A stretch of DNA of 61,313 nt from Streptomyces olivochromogenes. Lineage in GTDB: Bacteria > Actinomycetota > Actinomycetes > Streptomycetales > Streptomycetaceae. The position numbers were made by a program, and so were the translations under genes. The DNA is taken from positions 1 to 61,313 of the forward strand of contig NZ_JADDRL010000055.1 of assembly GCF_021538895.1 (NCBI RefSeq), given 5' to 3'. Shown piece after piece: positions 36,302 through 45,604 of this stretch (positions are counted from its first letter, which is position 1; the number at the start of each line of letters is the position of its first letter). The notes beneath the pieces are model-generated. The model worked only from the letters and a program-made list of their open reading frames with translations. It was not told where the DNA came from and did not search any database.

Positions 36302-38800
36302 ATGTCGTTCATGTCCGTACTGACGCGCGACGAAGCGCACAGCCGAGCCAAACTCCTCGACGTCCACCGCTACACGATCGAGCTCGACCTGACCACCGGG
36401 GACGAGACCTTCGACTCGCGTACGGTCATCCGGTTCGCCACGCGGGCCGACGGGGACACGTTCGTCGAGGTCAAGCCGGCCGAGCTGCGCACCGTCACCC
36501 TCGACGGACAGCCCCTCGATCCGGCGACCCTGGACGAGAACCGGCTGCCCCTGAAGAACCTCACCGCCGGCGAGCACGAACTGCGCGTGGACGCGCGGAT
36601 GCGCTACTCCCGCACCGGCGAGGGCATGCACCGCTTCACCGACCCCACCGACGGCGAGACCTACGTCTACACCCAGCTGTTCCTGGACGAGGTGCAGCGC
36701 GTCTACGCCGCGTTCGACCAGCCCGACCTGAAGGCCGTCTTCGACGTGTCCGTCCGGGCCCCCGAGGGCTGGAGCGTCCTCGCCAACGGCGTCACCGAGC
36801 ACCTCGGCGAGGGCCACTGGCGGGCCGCCACCACTCCGCTGATCTCCACCTACCTCGTCGCCGTGGCCGCCGGCCCCTGGCACTCCGTGCGCACCGAGCA
36901 CCGCGGCCTGCCCTTCGGCATCCACTGCCGCCGCTCGCTCGCACCCCACCTCGACGCGGACGCCGACGAGATCCTCGACGTGATGCGCACGTGCTTCGAC
37001 CGCTTCCACGAGAAGTTCGAGGAGCCCTACCCCTTCGACTCCTACGACCAGGCCTTCGTGCCCGAGTTCAACTCGGGCGCCATGGAGAACCCGGGGCTGG
37101 TCACCTTCCGCGACGAGTACGTCTTCCGTTCCGCCGTCACCGACACCGAGCGGCAGACCCGCGCCATGGTCATCGCGCACGAGATGGCCCACATGTGGTT
37201 CGGCAACCTGGTCACCCTCTCCTGGTGGGACGACATCTGGCTGAACGAGTCCTTCGCCGAGTACATGGGCTACCAGACCACCATCGAGGCGACCCGCTTC
37301 AGCGACACCTGGGTCGAGTTCGGCGTCGACCGCAAGAGCTGGGGCTACGACGCCGACCAGCGGCCCTCCACCCACCCGGTCGCCCCCGAGGCGGTCGAGG
37401 ACACGGCCTCCGCCCTGCTCAACTTCGACGGCATCTCGTACTCCAAGGGCGCCGCCGTGCTGCGCCAGCTGGTGGCCTGGCTCGGCGAGAAGGACTTCCT
37501 GGCCGGCATCAACATCCACTTCGCCCGGCACAAGTTCGCCAACGCGAACCTCGCCGACCTGATCGACTCGCTGGCCGACGCCACCGACCGCGACGTCCAC
37601 GCCTGGGCGGACTCCTGGCTGCGCACCACCGGGGTCGACAGGCTCACCCCGCTGGTGGGCTCCGCCGACGACGGCAGCCGCACGCTGACCGTCGAGCGCG
37701 CCGGCAGCCGCCCGCACCGCGTCACCGTCGGCCTGTACGACCACGACACCGCCGACGAGGGCAGCCTCGGCCTGCGCGAACGCGAACGGGTCGAACTCGA
37801 CGTCCCGCAGACCGTGCCGCAGCCCATCGGCAAGCGTCCGGCGCTGCTCCTCCTCAACGACGGCGACCTGACCTACGCCAAGATCCGCTTCGACGCCGAG
37901 TCCTTCGAGACGCTCCGCACGGGTCTGTCCGGCCTGCCCGAGGCACTCACGCGCGCGGTGGTGTGGAACGCCCTCAGGGACGCGGTCCGCGACGGCGAGC
38001 TGCCGCCCGCCGACTACCTGGAGATCGCCCGCGCCCACCTGCCGCGGGAGATGGACCTCGCGGTCGTCGAGGCCGTGCTCGCCTTCGCGGCGGGGCACGT
38101 CGCCGACCGGTACCTCAAGCCCGAGGACCGCCCGGCGGCGCTGGCCACACTCGGCTCGCTGTGCCGCGACCTCATCCGGCGCACCGAGGACGGCGACAGC
38201 CCCGGCCTGCGGCTGATCGCCGTGCGCCACTTCATCGACGTGGCCGCCCACCCCGACACCATCGCCGCCTGGCTGGCCGACGGCACCGTCCCCGGCGGGC
38301 CGGAGCTCGACCCCGCGCTGCGCTGGCGCATCCTGGGCCGCCTCGCCGTCCTCGGCGCCACCGACGAGGCCGCCATCGCGGCCGAGCTGGAGCGCGACCC
38401 GAGCGCCACCGGCCGCCAGGGCGCCGCCCACTGCCGGGCCGCCCTGCCCGACCCCGAGGCCAAGCGCGCGGCCTGGGAGTCGATGTTCACCACCGACGAC
38501 CTCTCCAACTACCTCTTCAAGGCCACCGCCCAGGGCTTCTGGCAGCCCGAACAGGCCGATCTGGTACGGGAGTACGTGCCGCGCTACTACCAGGACGCGG
38601 TCGCCGTGGCCGCCCGCCGCGGGCCCGCCATCGCCACCGCCACCGGCCACTGGGCCTTCCCGGCGTACGCCGTCGACCCCGAGAACCTCGCCCTCGGCGA
38701 GGCCTGCCTGCGCGACGCCGCCCCGGTCACGGCCCTGCGCCGCAAACTCGCCGACGAACTCGACGACCTGGCCAGGGCGTTGCGGGTACGCGAGGCGTAA
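36302..38800 (+). CDS. pepN: Aminopeptidase N, M1 family
   Basis: The protein has 832 residues, the usual length for actinobacterial PepN. The exopeptidase motif SGAMENPG is at about residue 257, and the zinc site HEMAHMWFG (about 292-300) with the downstream Glu of NESFAEYMG about 20 residues later completes HExxH-x18-E. An ERAP1-like helical domain fills the C-terminal half. It removes N-terminal amino acids from peptides in the cytoplasm; there is no signal peptide. ATG 36302 and ATG 36311 are both possible starts and differ by three residues. Confidence 0.96.
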   Translation: MSFMSVLTRDEAHSRAKLLDVHRYTIELDLTTGDETFDSRTVIRFATRADGDTFVEVKPAELRTVTLDGQPLDPATLDENRLPLKNLTAGEHELRVDARMRYSRTGEGMHRFTDPTDGETYVYTQLFLDEVQRVYAAFDQPDLKAVFDVSVRAPEGWSVLANGVTEHLGEGHWRAATTPLISTYLVAVAAGPWHSVRTEHRGLPFGIHCRRSLAPHLDADADEILDVMRTCFDRFHEKFEEPYPFDSYDQAFVPEFNSGAMENPGLVTFRDEYVFRSAVTDTERQTRAMVIAHEMAHMWFGNLVTLSWWDDIWLNESFAEYMGYQTTIEATRFSDTWVEFGVDRKSWGYDADQRPSTHPVAPEAVEDTASALLNFDGISYSKGAAVLRQLVAWLGEKDFLAGINIHFARHKFANANLADLIDSLADATDRDVHAWADSWLRTTGVDRLTPLVGSADDGSRTLTVERAGSRPHRVTVGLYDHDTADEGSLGLRERERVELDVPQTVPQPIGKRPALLLLNDGDLTYAKIRFDAESFETLRTGLSGLPEALTRAVVWNALRDAVRDGELPPADYLEIARAHLPREMDLAVVEAVLAFAAGHVADRYLKPEDRPAALATLGSLCRDLIRRTEDGDSPGLRLIAVRHFIDVAAHPDTIAAWLADGTVPGGPELDPALRWRILGRLAVLGATDEAAIAAELERDPSATGRQGAAHCRAALPDPEAKRAAWESMFTTDDLSNYLFKATAQGFWQPEQADLVREYVPRYYQDAVAVAARRGPAIATATGHWAFPAYAVDPENLALGEACLRDAAPVTALRRKLADELDDLARALRVREA

Positions 38801-38844
38801 CCCGGGAGCCAGGTGTCCAGGGGGCCGCGGGCACGACCGCCGCG

Positions 38845-39180
38845 CGGCCTGCGGGGTCTTCGTCGGCGTGGTTGTGGCGCGGGCCGTCGGCGTGGCGTGG
38901 CGGCAGGTGTCGCGTGGCCTCTGGGGGGATGCCTGGAGGGGTTGTTGCGCGGGCTGCTCAGCGCGGCGGGCGTCGGTGGGCGTCGCGGGGTTCGCGGCCT
39001 GCTGGGGCTTCGTCGGCGCGGGCCGTCGGCGTGGCGTGGCGGCAGGTGTCGCCGGCCTCTGGGGGCTTGCCCGGAGGGGTTGTTGTGCAGGCTGCTCAGC
39101 GTGACGGGGGCGTGAGAGGGCGTCACGACGTTCGCGTGGCCTGCTGGAGCTTCGTCGGCGTGGCTGCGGCGCGGTGGGGG
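38845..39180. repeat. Degenerate direct repeats in a gene-free stretch
   Basis: The gap 38801-39273 holds no convincing gene. A unit beginning CGGCCTGC-GGG-CTTCGTCGGCG and ending GCTGCTCAGCG occurs at about 38845-38965 and 38995-39102, with a shorter third copy at about 39137-39178. Spacing is about 150 and 142 bp. Copies 1 and 2 also share GGGCCGTCGGCGTGGCG and GGAGGGGTTGTTG. The origin is unknown. Confidence 0.7.
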
Positions 39181-39273
39181 CCTCAGGCGTCGGGTGGCCC
39201 GGGGCGTTGCCAGCGCCTGCGCGCGGGCCGTCTGCATGGTGTGAGCGGCAGAAGGGGCAGCGTCGCGCGTCCC

Positions 39274-39825
39274 TCAGTGGTGCTCGTCCAAGCGCAACAC
39301 CGCCCGCCGTACACCCCGTTCGCCTGGTCCCCGTCGGCGGTTGCCGGGATCCGGGTCCGGTGAGGCGGCCGTGTCCAGGGTGAAGCCGAGGAGTTCCAGG
39401 AAGCGTTCGCCCGGGCGCCAGGCGGGCGGGACCGTCGCCGTCACCAGTGTGAGGTCCGGCGCCCGGCTCAGGAGGGCGCCGGCCAGCGCGCGGCCGAGCC
39501 CCTTCCCCCGGGCGTACGGGGCCAGCAGGAACAGGCCCACCGAGACGGCGCCCGGCGCCGGGTGGTTCCGTACCGCGTCCACCAGGCCCACGACGTTGCC
39601 GGCCACCTCCACCAGGAGCAGCGTCTTGTCCTCGGGTTCCGCGCCCGCCGGGAGCGCGTAGAACAGGCTCTGCACGTCACCCGGGCCGGACGGCAGCCCG
39701 GTCGCCGCCAGGAACCAGTCCTCGCAGTCCTCGAACAGGGTCAGCAGCGCGGCCTCGTCGGCGGGCCCGGGCTCCCGCACGAGCGCCCGCCCGCCGGGCA
39801 CGTCGATCGCGAACGCGTCAACCAT
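39274..39825 (-). CDS. GNAT-family acetyltransferase
   Basis: A 183-residue protein from ATG 39825; the frame is open 17 codons upstream, but those codons are low-complexity. The acetyl-CoA loop is YARGKGLGRALAGALL (about residues 99-114), after the beta-strand AVSVGLFLLAP. The fold is otherwise typical of single-domain GNAT enzymes, and the acceptor is unknown. It is divergent from the decarboxylase-hydroxylase pair. Desferrioxamine pathways need an N-acyltransferase (DesC), but I see no particular resemblance here. Confidence 0.8.
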   Translation of the reverse strand: MVDAFAIDVPGGRALVREPGPADEAALLTLFEDCEDWFLAATGLPSGPGDVQSLFYALPAGAEPEDKTLLLVEVAGNVVGLVDAVRNHPAPGAVSVGLFLLAPYARGKGLGRALAGALLSRAPDLTLVTATVPPAWRPGERFLELLGFTLDTAASPDPDPGNRRRGPGERGVRRAVLRLDEHH

Positions 39826-39995
39826 CCTTCCGACGTTACCCCCGCCACCTGCGGCCCCAACGCGTTTTCCCCGCACGGGAGTACCCCCTTTCGGGTTCCG
39901 CTCGTTGGACTTTCCGGGCGTGTGGACCCCATCGCGTACAAGCTGGAAGTCTTCCCATGGATGTTCCCCTGCTTCGCGCCCCGTGAGGAGAGCCC

Positions 39996-41357
39996 ATGAG
40001 CACGCCGACGCCCCTTGCCTCAGGACCCGAAGGCCCCGACGCCCTGCGGCCGTTGGTCGACACCGTGCTCGACGCGCTCAGGGCGGGCGGACAGGCACGC
40101 GGCGGCCCGCTGCCGTCCGGTGGACCCGAGGCGGTCGCCGCGCGCGTCGCCGACGCCGTGGGGGACGTCCTGCCGCACGAGGGCGACCCCGACGCCCTGC
40201 GCGTCCTCGTGCGGGTCCTCGCCGAGGGCTCCGCCGACCCCGCCGACCCGCTGTGCGCGGCCCACCTGCACTGCCCGCCGCTCGCCGTCGCCACCGCCGC
40301 CGACCTCGCCGCGAGCGCCCTCAACCCGTCCCTGGACTCCTGGGACCAGGCCCCGGCCGCCTCCGCCCTGGAGGCCGTCGTCACCCGCACGCTCGCCCAC
40401 GAGATCGGCCTGGCCGACGCGGTCGTCACCACCGGCGGCACCGAGTCCAACCAACTCGCTCTGCTGCTGGCCCGCGAGGCGTTCGGCGGCAGCGTCCGGC
40501 TGGTGTGCGGGGCCAACGCCCACCACTCCCTGCCCCGCGCCGCCTGGCTGCTGGGCCTGCCGGACCCGGTCGTCGTGCCCGCGCCCAACGGCACCCTCGA
40601 CCCCGCCGCCCTCGACGAGGTCCTCACCCGCTTTCCGCGCCCGCTGCTGGTCGCCGCCACCGCCGGCACCACCGACGCCGGCCTCATCGACCCGCTGCCG
40701 GAGATCGCCGGACTGTGCGCCGCTCACGGCGCCCGGCTGCACGTCGACGCCGCGTACGGCGGTGGGCTCGTCTTCAGCGACCGGCACCGCGAGAAGCTGG
40801 CCGGGCTCGAAGCCGCCCACACCGTCACCCTGGACCTGCACAAGATCGGCTGGCAGCCGGTCGCCGCGGGCCTGCTGGCCGTGGCCCGGCCCCGCGACCT
40901 CACCGTCCTGCAGCACCACGCCGACTACCTCAACGCCGACGACGACACCGAGGCCGGACTGCCCGACCTGCTCGGCCGGTCCCTGCGCACCACCCGCCGC
41001 CCCGACATCCTCAAGATCGCCGTCACCCTCAGGACGCTCGGCCGCACCGGCCTCGGCGCGCTCGTCGACCAGGTGTGCGCCCGCGCGCGGGAGTTCGCCG
41101 CCCTCGTCCAGAACCACCCCGGCTTCGAGCTGTACGACCGGCCGGTCATCAGCACGGTCCTGTTCCGGCCCGCCGAGGCGACCGACGACGCCGTCGCCGA
41201 CCTGCGCCGCACCCTGCTGCACGAGGGCCGCGCCGTCCTCGGCCGGGCCCGTCTGGACGGCCGCCTGTGGCTCAAGGCCACGCTCCTCAACCCCCACAGC
41301 CGGCCGGACGAACTGGCCCACCTCCTGAAACTCGTGGAAGGAACCACCCCCCGATGA
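39996..41357 (+). CDS. PLP-dependent group II decarboxylase (DesA-like, lysine/ornithine or diaminobutyrate)
   Basis: This 453-residue fold-type I enzyme starts at ATG 39996 behind GAGGAG. Family marks include LNPSLDSWDQAPAASALE (about 110-127), TTGGTESNQLALLLAR near 148, HVDAAYGGG near 248 and TLDLHKIGWQP with the PLP-binding Lys near 283. The DLHK-xx-WQP form resembles DesA-type lysine decarboxylases. Its stop overlaps the hydroxylase start (ATGA), so the two act together: decarboxylation gives a diamine which is then N-hydroxylated, as in desferrioxamine synthesis. No iron box, DesC or DesD is found next to it. Confidence 0.88.
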   Translation: MSTPTPLASGPEGPDALRPLVDTVLDALRAGGQARGGPLPSGGPEAVAARVADAVGDVLPHEGDPDALRVLVRVLAEGSADPADPLCAAHLHCPPLAVATAADLAASALNPSLDSWDQAPAASALEAVVTRTLAHEIGLADAVVTTGGTESNQLALLLAREAFGGSVRLVCGANAHHSLPRAAWLLGLPDPVVVPAPNGTLDPAALDEVLTRFPRPLLVAATAGTTDAGLIDPLPEIAGLCAAHGARLHVDAAYGGGLVFSDRHREKLAGLEAAHTVTLDLHKIGWQPVAAGLLAVARPRDLTVLQHHADYLNADDDTEAGLPDLLGRSLRTTRRPDILKIAVTLRTLGRTGLGALVDQVCARAREFAALVQNHPGFELYDRPVISTVLFRPAEATDDAVADLRRTLLHEGRAVLGRARLDGRLWLKATLLNPHSRPDELAHLLKLVEGTTPR

Positions 41358-42763
41358 CGCTCCCCCCACCCCACGAGTCCGAAGCGCCCCGCGACCTGGT
41401 CGGCATCGGCATCGGACCGTTCAACCTCTCCCTCGCCGCTCTCGCCCAGCCGCTCGCCGAACTCGACGCCGTCTTCTACGAACAGCGCCCCGGCTTCGAC
41501 TGGCACCCCGGCCTGCTCATCGAGGGCGCGACCGTCCAGGTGCCGTTCCTCGCCGACCTGGTGACCCTCGCCGCCCCCGACAGCCGCTGGACGTTCCTGA
41601 ACTACCTCAGGGAACGCGACCGGCTCTTCCCGTTCTACTTCGCCGAGCGCTTCCACATCCAGCGCGCCGAGTACGACGCCTACTGTCGCTGGGTCGCCGA
41701 GAACCTGCCCGGCCTGCGCTTCTCCCACCAGGTCGACGCCGTCCACTGGAACGGCGAACGCGACGTCTTCGAGGTCGACTTCACCCGGCTCGACGCGGAC
41801 GGCGAGGCCGCTTCCCTCGGCCGCATGTACAGCAGGAACATCGTCCTCGGCGTCGGCACCACGCCGTACGTCCCCGATCCGCTCAAGCCCCTCGTCGAGG
41901 CCCCGGGCGTGCCCGTCATCCACGCCGCCGACTACCTCGACCACCGCGAGGCCTTCCTCGCCGCCGGGCATGTCACGGTGGTCGGTTCCGGGCAGTCCGG
42001 CGCCGAGGTCTTCCTCGACCTGCTGCGCCGCCGCCCCACCGGCGGTGAGCGGCTCCACTGGATCGGCCGCGGTGAGGCCTTCGCGCCCATGGAGTACTCC
42101 AAGCTCGGCCTGGAGCACTTCACTCCCGACTACACCCGCTACTTCCACGCCCTCCCGGAAGACGTCCGCGACCGGCTGGTCGGCGCGCAGTGGCAGCTGC
42201 ACAAGGGCATCGACTCCGACACCATCGCCGCCATCCACGACGAGCTCTACCACCGCACCCTCGGCGGCGGCTGGCCGGACGCCGTCCTCACCCCGGGTGT
42301 CGTCGTCCGCACCGCCGGACGCATCGCCACCACCCAGATCGAGCTCCACGTGGAACACGTCCAGCAGAACAGCCGCACCCGCCTCACCACCAACGCGGTC
42401 GTCCTCGCCACCGGCTACCGTGAACGCCCCCTGGAGCCCATGCTCGCCGGACTCGATCCCTACCTGCGCCGGGACGCCGGCGGACGCCCGCGCGTCGACG
42501 AGGACTACCGGCTCCTCCTCGACCCCGCCGTCACCGGATCGGTGTACGTGCAGAACGCCGAACTCCACACCCACGGCGTCGGCACCCCCGACCTCGGCCT
42601 CGCCGCCTGGCGCAGCGCCACCATCCTCAACACCCTGACGGGCAAGGAGCTCTACCCCCTGCCCGCGCGGACGGCCTTCACCAGCTTCGGCCTGGAGCCC
42701 CGCCATCGCGTCCCGCAGACCAGACAGGCCCCGGCCCTCACCCCGCTCGTCGACGGCAGGTAG
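41354..42763 (+). CDS. Lysine/ornithine/diamine N-monooxygenase (DesB/IucD-like)
   Basis: A 469-residue flavin enzyme. The FAD motif is GIGIGPFNLSLAAL (about 17-30), with the substrate-side block LIEGATVQVPFLADLVTL near 57. The NADPH motif is VVGSGQSGAEVFLDLL (about 208-223) and the C-terminal ATGY near 355. It hydroxylates a primary amine with NADPH and O2, the first committed step to hydroxamate siderophores. It is coupled to the decarboxylase by an ATGA overlap. Its 3' end abuts the convergent nucleotidase, whose frame stays open through this gene on the other strand. Confidence 0.92.
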   Translation: MTLPPPHESEAPRDLVGIGIGPFNLSLAALAQPLAELDAVFYEQRPGFDWHPGLLIEGATVQVPFLADLVTLAAPDSRWTFLNYLRERDRLFPFYFAERFHIQRAEYDAYCRWVAENLPGLRFSHQVDAVHWNGERDVFEVDFTRLDADGEAASLGRMYSRNIVLGVGTTPYVPDPLKPLVEAPGVPVIHAADYLDHREAFLAAGHVTVVGSGQSGAEVFLDLLRRRPTGGERLHWIGRGEAFAPMEYSKLGLEHFTPDYTRYFHALPEDVRDRLVGAQWQLHKGIDSDTIAAIHDELYHRTLGGGWPDAVLTPGVVVRTAGRIATTQIELHVEHVQQNSRTRLTTNAVVLATGYRERPLEPMLAGLDPYLRRDAGGRPRVDEDYRLLLDPAVTGSVYVQNAELHTHGVGTPDLGLAAWRSATILNTLTGKELYPLPARTAFTSFGLEPRHRVPQTRQAPALTPLVDGR

Positions 42764-44545
42764 GCGGCACGCCGACGCGAAGTCCTTCGGGTCCAGGACG
42801 CCCTTCGTGGTCACCCACTCCGCGATGCGGGTGCGGATCTCGGTCGACTCCGACCACAGCTCCTTGGCCGAGGCGACGTGCGGGAACGCGCCGCCGCCGT
42901 TGGCGCGGTAGTTGTTCACCGCGAGCACGAACTGCTGGGCGTCGTCCAGGGCGGCACCGTTGTAGGTGAGGTTCTTGATCCGCGAACCGGCCGCCTGGGC
43001 GATGTCGATCTCGTACTGGAAGCCCGACACGTAGTCGTAGTTGTAGTCCGGGCGGTTGTTCGCGTTCGTCAGCTTCTCGACGTCGACGGGGGCGCCGGCG
43101 GCGGTCTGGACGAAGTACTCCGCCGAGTACTCCAGGTACGCCCGGAGCTGAGCGCCCGTCATCAGCTTGGCGACCAGCGTGTTGTCGTACACGTACAGGC
43201 CCGACAGGTCCCGGATGGTCACCTTGCCGACCGGGATCTCGGAGGTGCGGGAGAACGGCGAGGCCTGGGCGACCACCGGCAGCGCGGCGTACTCGGTGCC
43301 CGCCAGCGCTGCCTTGACCACGTCCTCCTGGACCTTGGTGATCAGGTCGATGATCGGGGCGTCCTTGTAGCGGGCCTCGACCGTGGTGAGGGTGGCGGTC
43401 GCGGTGCCGACGACCTGGTTGACGTACGCGACGACCTTCGCGTGCTCGTCGCCCAGCAGCTTGGTGATCTTCGGGTCGTCGGCGACCGTGTTGGAGTTGC
43501 GCAGCGAGGCGGCGACGGACTCGACCTCCCACCGGCCCTTGCTGAACACCAGCTCGATGTCGAACAGGGTCAGGCGCTCGGCGTAGCACAGCGGCTCGGA
43601 GAGCACGACCGTCCTGCCGGTGGCCTCGTTGGTGACCTTCAGCTCCGGGATCTCCACGTGCGCGTGGCCGACCAGGATCGCGTCGATGCCGGGCACCTGG
43701 CGGGCGACGTTGGCGGCCGCGTTCTCCACGTAGGGCAGCTGGTCGCCGTAGGACGAGGTGCCGGAGGAGCCGGAGTGCGCCGACACCACGACGACGTCCG
43801 CGCCCAGCGCCTTCAGCTTCGGCACCCACTTCGCGGCCTGCTCCTCCAGGCCCGGGAAGGCCAGCTTGCCCTGGACGTAGGCCTTGTCCCAGATCGCGAT
43901 CCCCGGGTTGGTCAGGCCGAGGACGGCGACCTTGACCGGCGGGGCGCCCGGCACGTGGAACTTCTTGATGAAGTAGGGCGGGAAGGCCGGCTTCAGCGTC
44001 TTCGCGTCGACCGCGTTGGCGCCGAGCAGCGGGAAGTCCAGCTGGTCCTCGAACTTGCGGAGCGTCTCGATGCCGTAGTTGAACTCGTGGTTGCCGAGGG
44101 CCGCCGCGTCGTAGCCGATCGCGTTCATGGCCTGCGCCATCGGGTGCACCGGGCCGCCCTTGGCGGTGATCGGGTCGACCTTGGCGTAGTAGTACGTCAG
44201 CGGGGTGCCCTGGATCGTGTCGCCCGCGTCCAGCAGCAGCGTGTGGCAGTGGCCCTTCTCCTCCCGCACCTGGTTCACCAGGGTGGAGATCCGGGCCAGG
44301 CCCATGGCGTTGCCCGCCTTGTCGGCGTACTCCGCGTCCTTGAAGTAGTCCCAGTTGAAGACGTGCCCGTGCAGGTCGGTGGTGCCCATGACGGTCAGGG
44401 AGTAGCGCTTGCCCGGCTTCTTCGCCGCCGTGGCCTGCGCGGCCTGCGCGGCCTGCGCCGCCGGAGCCGCCGCCGCGCCCGCGATCGCCACCCCCGCCCC
44501 GGTGACGGCGGACTTCTTCAGGAACTTCCGGCGGTTCAAGGGCAT
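42764..44545 (-). CDS. Tat-exported 5'-nucleotidase / cyclic-nucleotide phosphodiesterase (UshA-like), stop codon lost
   Basis: From ATG 44545 the recognisable protein has about 594 residues. A twin-arginine signal (NRRKFLKKSAVTGAGVAIAGAAA) leads, followed by the metallophosphatase motifs MGTTDLHGH, LLLDAGDTIQGTP, ALGNHEFNYG, VSAHSG and VGHAHVEIP (about 55-300). The C-terminal nucleotide-binding domain has NNYRANGGGAFPH. It should release phosphate from extracellular nucleotides. The family ends shortly after the DPKDFAS block, but here no stop follows: the frame runs on antisense through the hydroxylase and decarboxylase genes to 40925, 1206 codons in all from this ATG. I therefore end the feature at the junction. 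An alignment would show whether the last few residues are missing. Confidence 0.8.
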
Positions 44546-44695
44546 GTCTGCTTCTCCTCGGCGATTGGTCAACAACGCGCGTAGATTCTGACCTGCACAT
44601 GACTGACGGCAACAGGTCCGGGAAGTTTCGATCTGGTGACCGAATCCCTCAACTCACCCGCCGTCAAAGAGATGAGACGTGACAGAGTGGGACGT

Positions 44696-45382
44696 ATGAC
44701 CGCCCCGTACGGCACTGCCGACGCTCCCCGTATCGCCGTCCGCGGCGAGGCCCACCTCGAAGTCGACCCCGAGATCGCCCGCATCGGGATCACCGTCAAC
44801 GCGCGCGGACGGGACCGGCGTTCGGCGCTGGACGACCTCACCCGCCGCAACGCCGCCGTCCTCGACCTCGTCAAGTCGTACGGCGAGGCCGTGGAGCGCC
44901 TGGAGACCGGCTTCTTCTCCATCACCCCCGAGCTGTCCTCGCACGGCCGCGGCGAACGCGTCCGCACCCACCACGGCCGGGTCCACATCAGCGCGGAGCT
45001 CTCCGACTTCACCGCCCTCGGTGAACTCACCACCCGACTCGCCGACTTGGAGCTCACCCGGGTCGACGGTCCCTGGTGGGCGCTGCGCCCCGACTCGCCG
45101 GTGCACCGGCAGGCCCGGCAGCAGGCGGTGCGCGAGGCGGTCCAGCGTGCCCGGGAATACGCGGAGGCGCTCGGCACCACCCTGGCGGCGCTGGTGGAGC
45201 TCGCCGACATCGGCGCGGAGAACGCCGAGCCCTATGCGCCCCGGGCCGCGGGCCGCACCCGCTCCATGGCCTTCGCCGCGGCCGCGGAGGAGGCGGCGGC
45301 TCCCCTCGACCTCGAACCCCAGCGCCAGCATGTGTACGCACAGGTCAACGCCCGCTTCACGATGGCGCCGCCCAGCCTGTGA
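44696..45382 (+). CDS. SIMPL-domain protein (DUF541), second copy
   Basis: A 228-residue protein. ATG 44696 is chosen because the family sequence begins right after it (APRIAVRGEAHLEVDPEIARIGITVNARG); the frame is open 20 codons earlier. The middle helix LDDLTRRNAAVLDLVKSYG, the strand block VHISAELSDFTALGELTTRLADLE and RQQAVREAVQRAREYAEALG are typical. It has no signal peptide. It resembles the copy at 24593 in fold only. The function is unknown. Confidence 0.88.
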   Translation: MTAPYGTADAPRIAVRGEAHLEVDPEIARIGITVNARGRDRRSALDDLTRRNAAVLDLVKSYGEAVERLETGFFSITPELSSHGRGERVRTHHGRVHISAELSDFTALGELTTRLADLELTRVDGPWWALRPDSPVHRQARQQAVREAVQRAREYAEALGTTLAALVELADIGAENAEPYAPRAAGRTRSMAFAAAAEEAAAPLDLEPQRQHVYAQVNARFTMAPPSL

Positions 45383-45592
45383 GTCCGGGGTCGACGTCCA
45401 GGCCCCGATCCGCGAGAACGCGTTCCGGATTTCGACATTCGCCTCGCCCGGCGATCGGTGGCCGAAACGCTCCGACCGTGTTTGATGCTCATAGGAGCGG
45501 CCCACCGCACAATTCAACACTTGTCAATAGCGCTTCACGGAAAGGTTGTTGAGTAGTCACCCCCTGCCAATTCTCTACCCGCGGGTAAGGCC

Positions 45593-45598
45593 TAGGCT
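45593..45598 (+). promoter_or_regulatory. -10 element of a probable leaderless pyk transcript
   Basis: TAGGCT ends six bases before the pyk ATG (45605), placing the expected transcription start on the start codon itself. No ribosome-binding site lies upstream of the ATG. Confidence 0.55.
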
Positions 45599-45604
45599 CG
45601 AATC

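Noticed and set aside
36284..38650. A 788-codon frame antisense to pepN
   Set aside because: Same codon-position artefact; low-complexity Gly/Val/Asp sequence with no recognisable family.
39826..39995. Iron box upstream of the DesA-like gene
   Set aside because: I looked for TTAGGTTAGGCT-type sequence on both strands and found nothing close to consensus.
44546..44695. PHO box upstream of the nucleotidase
   Set aside because: Only a loose GTTGACC stands out; no direct repeat of GTTCACC type with 11-bp spacing is present.
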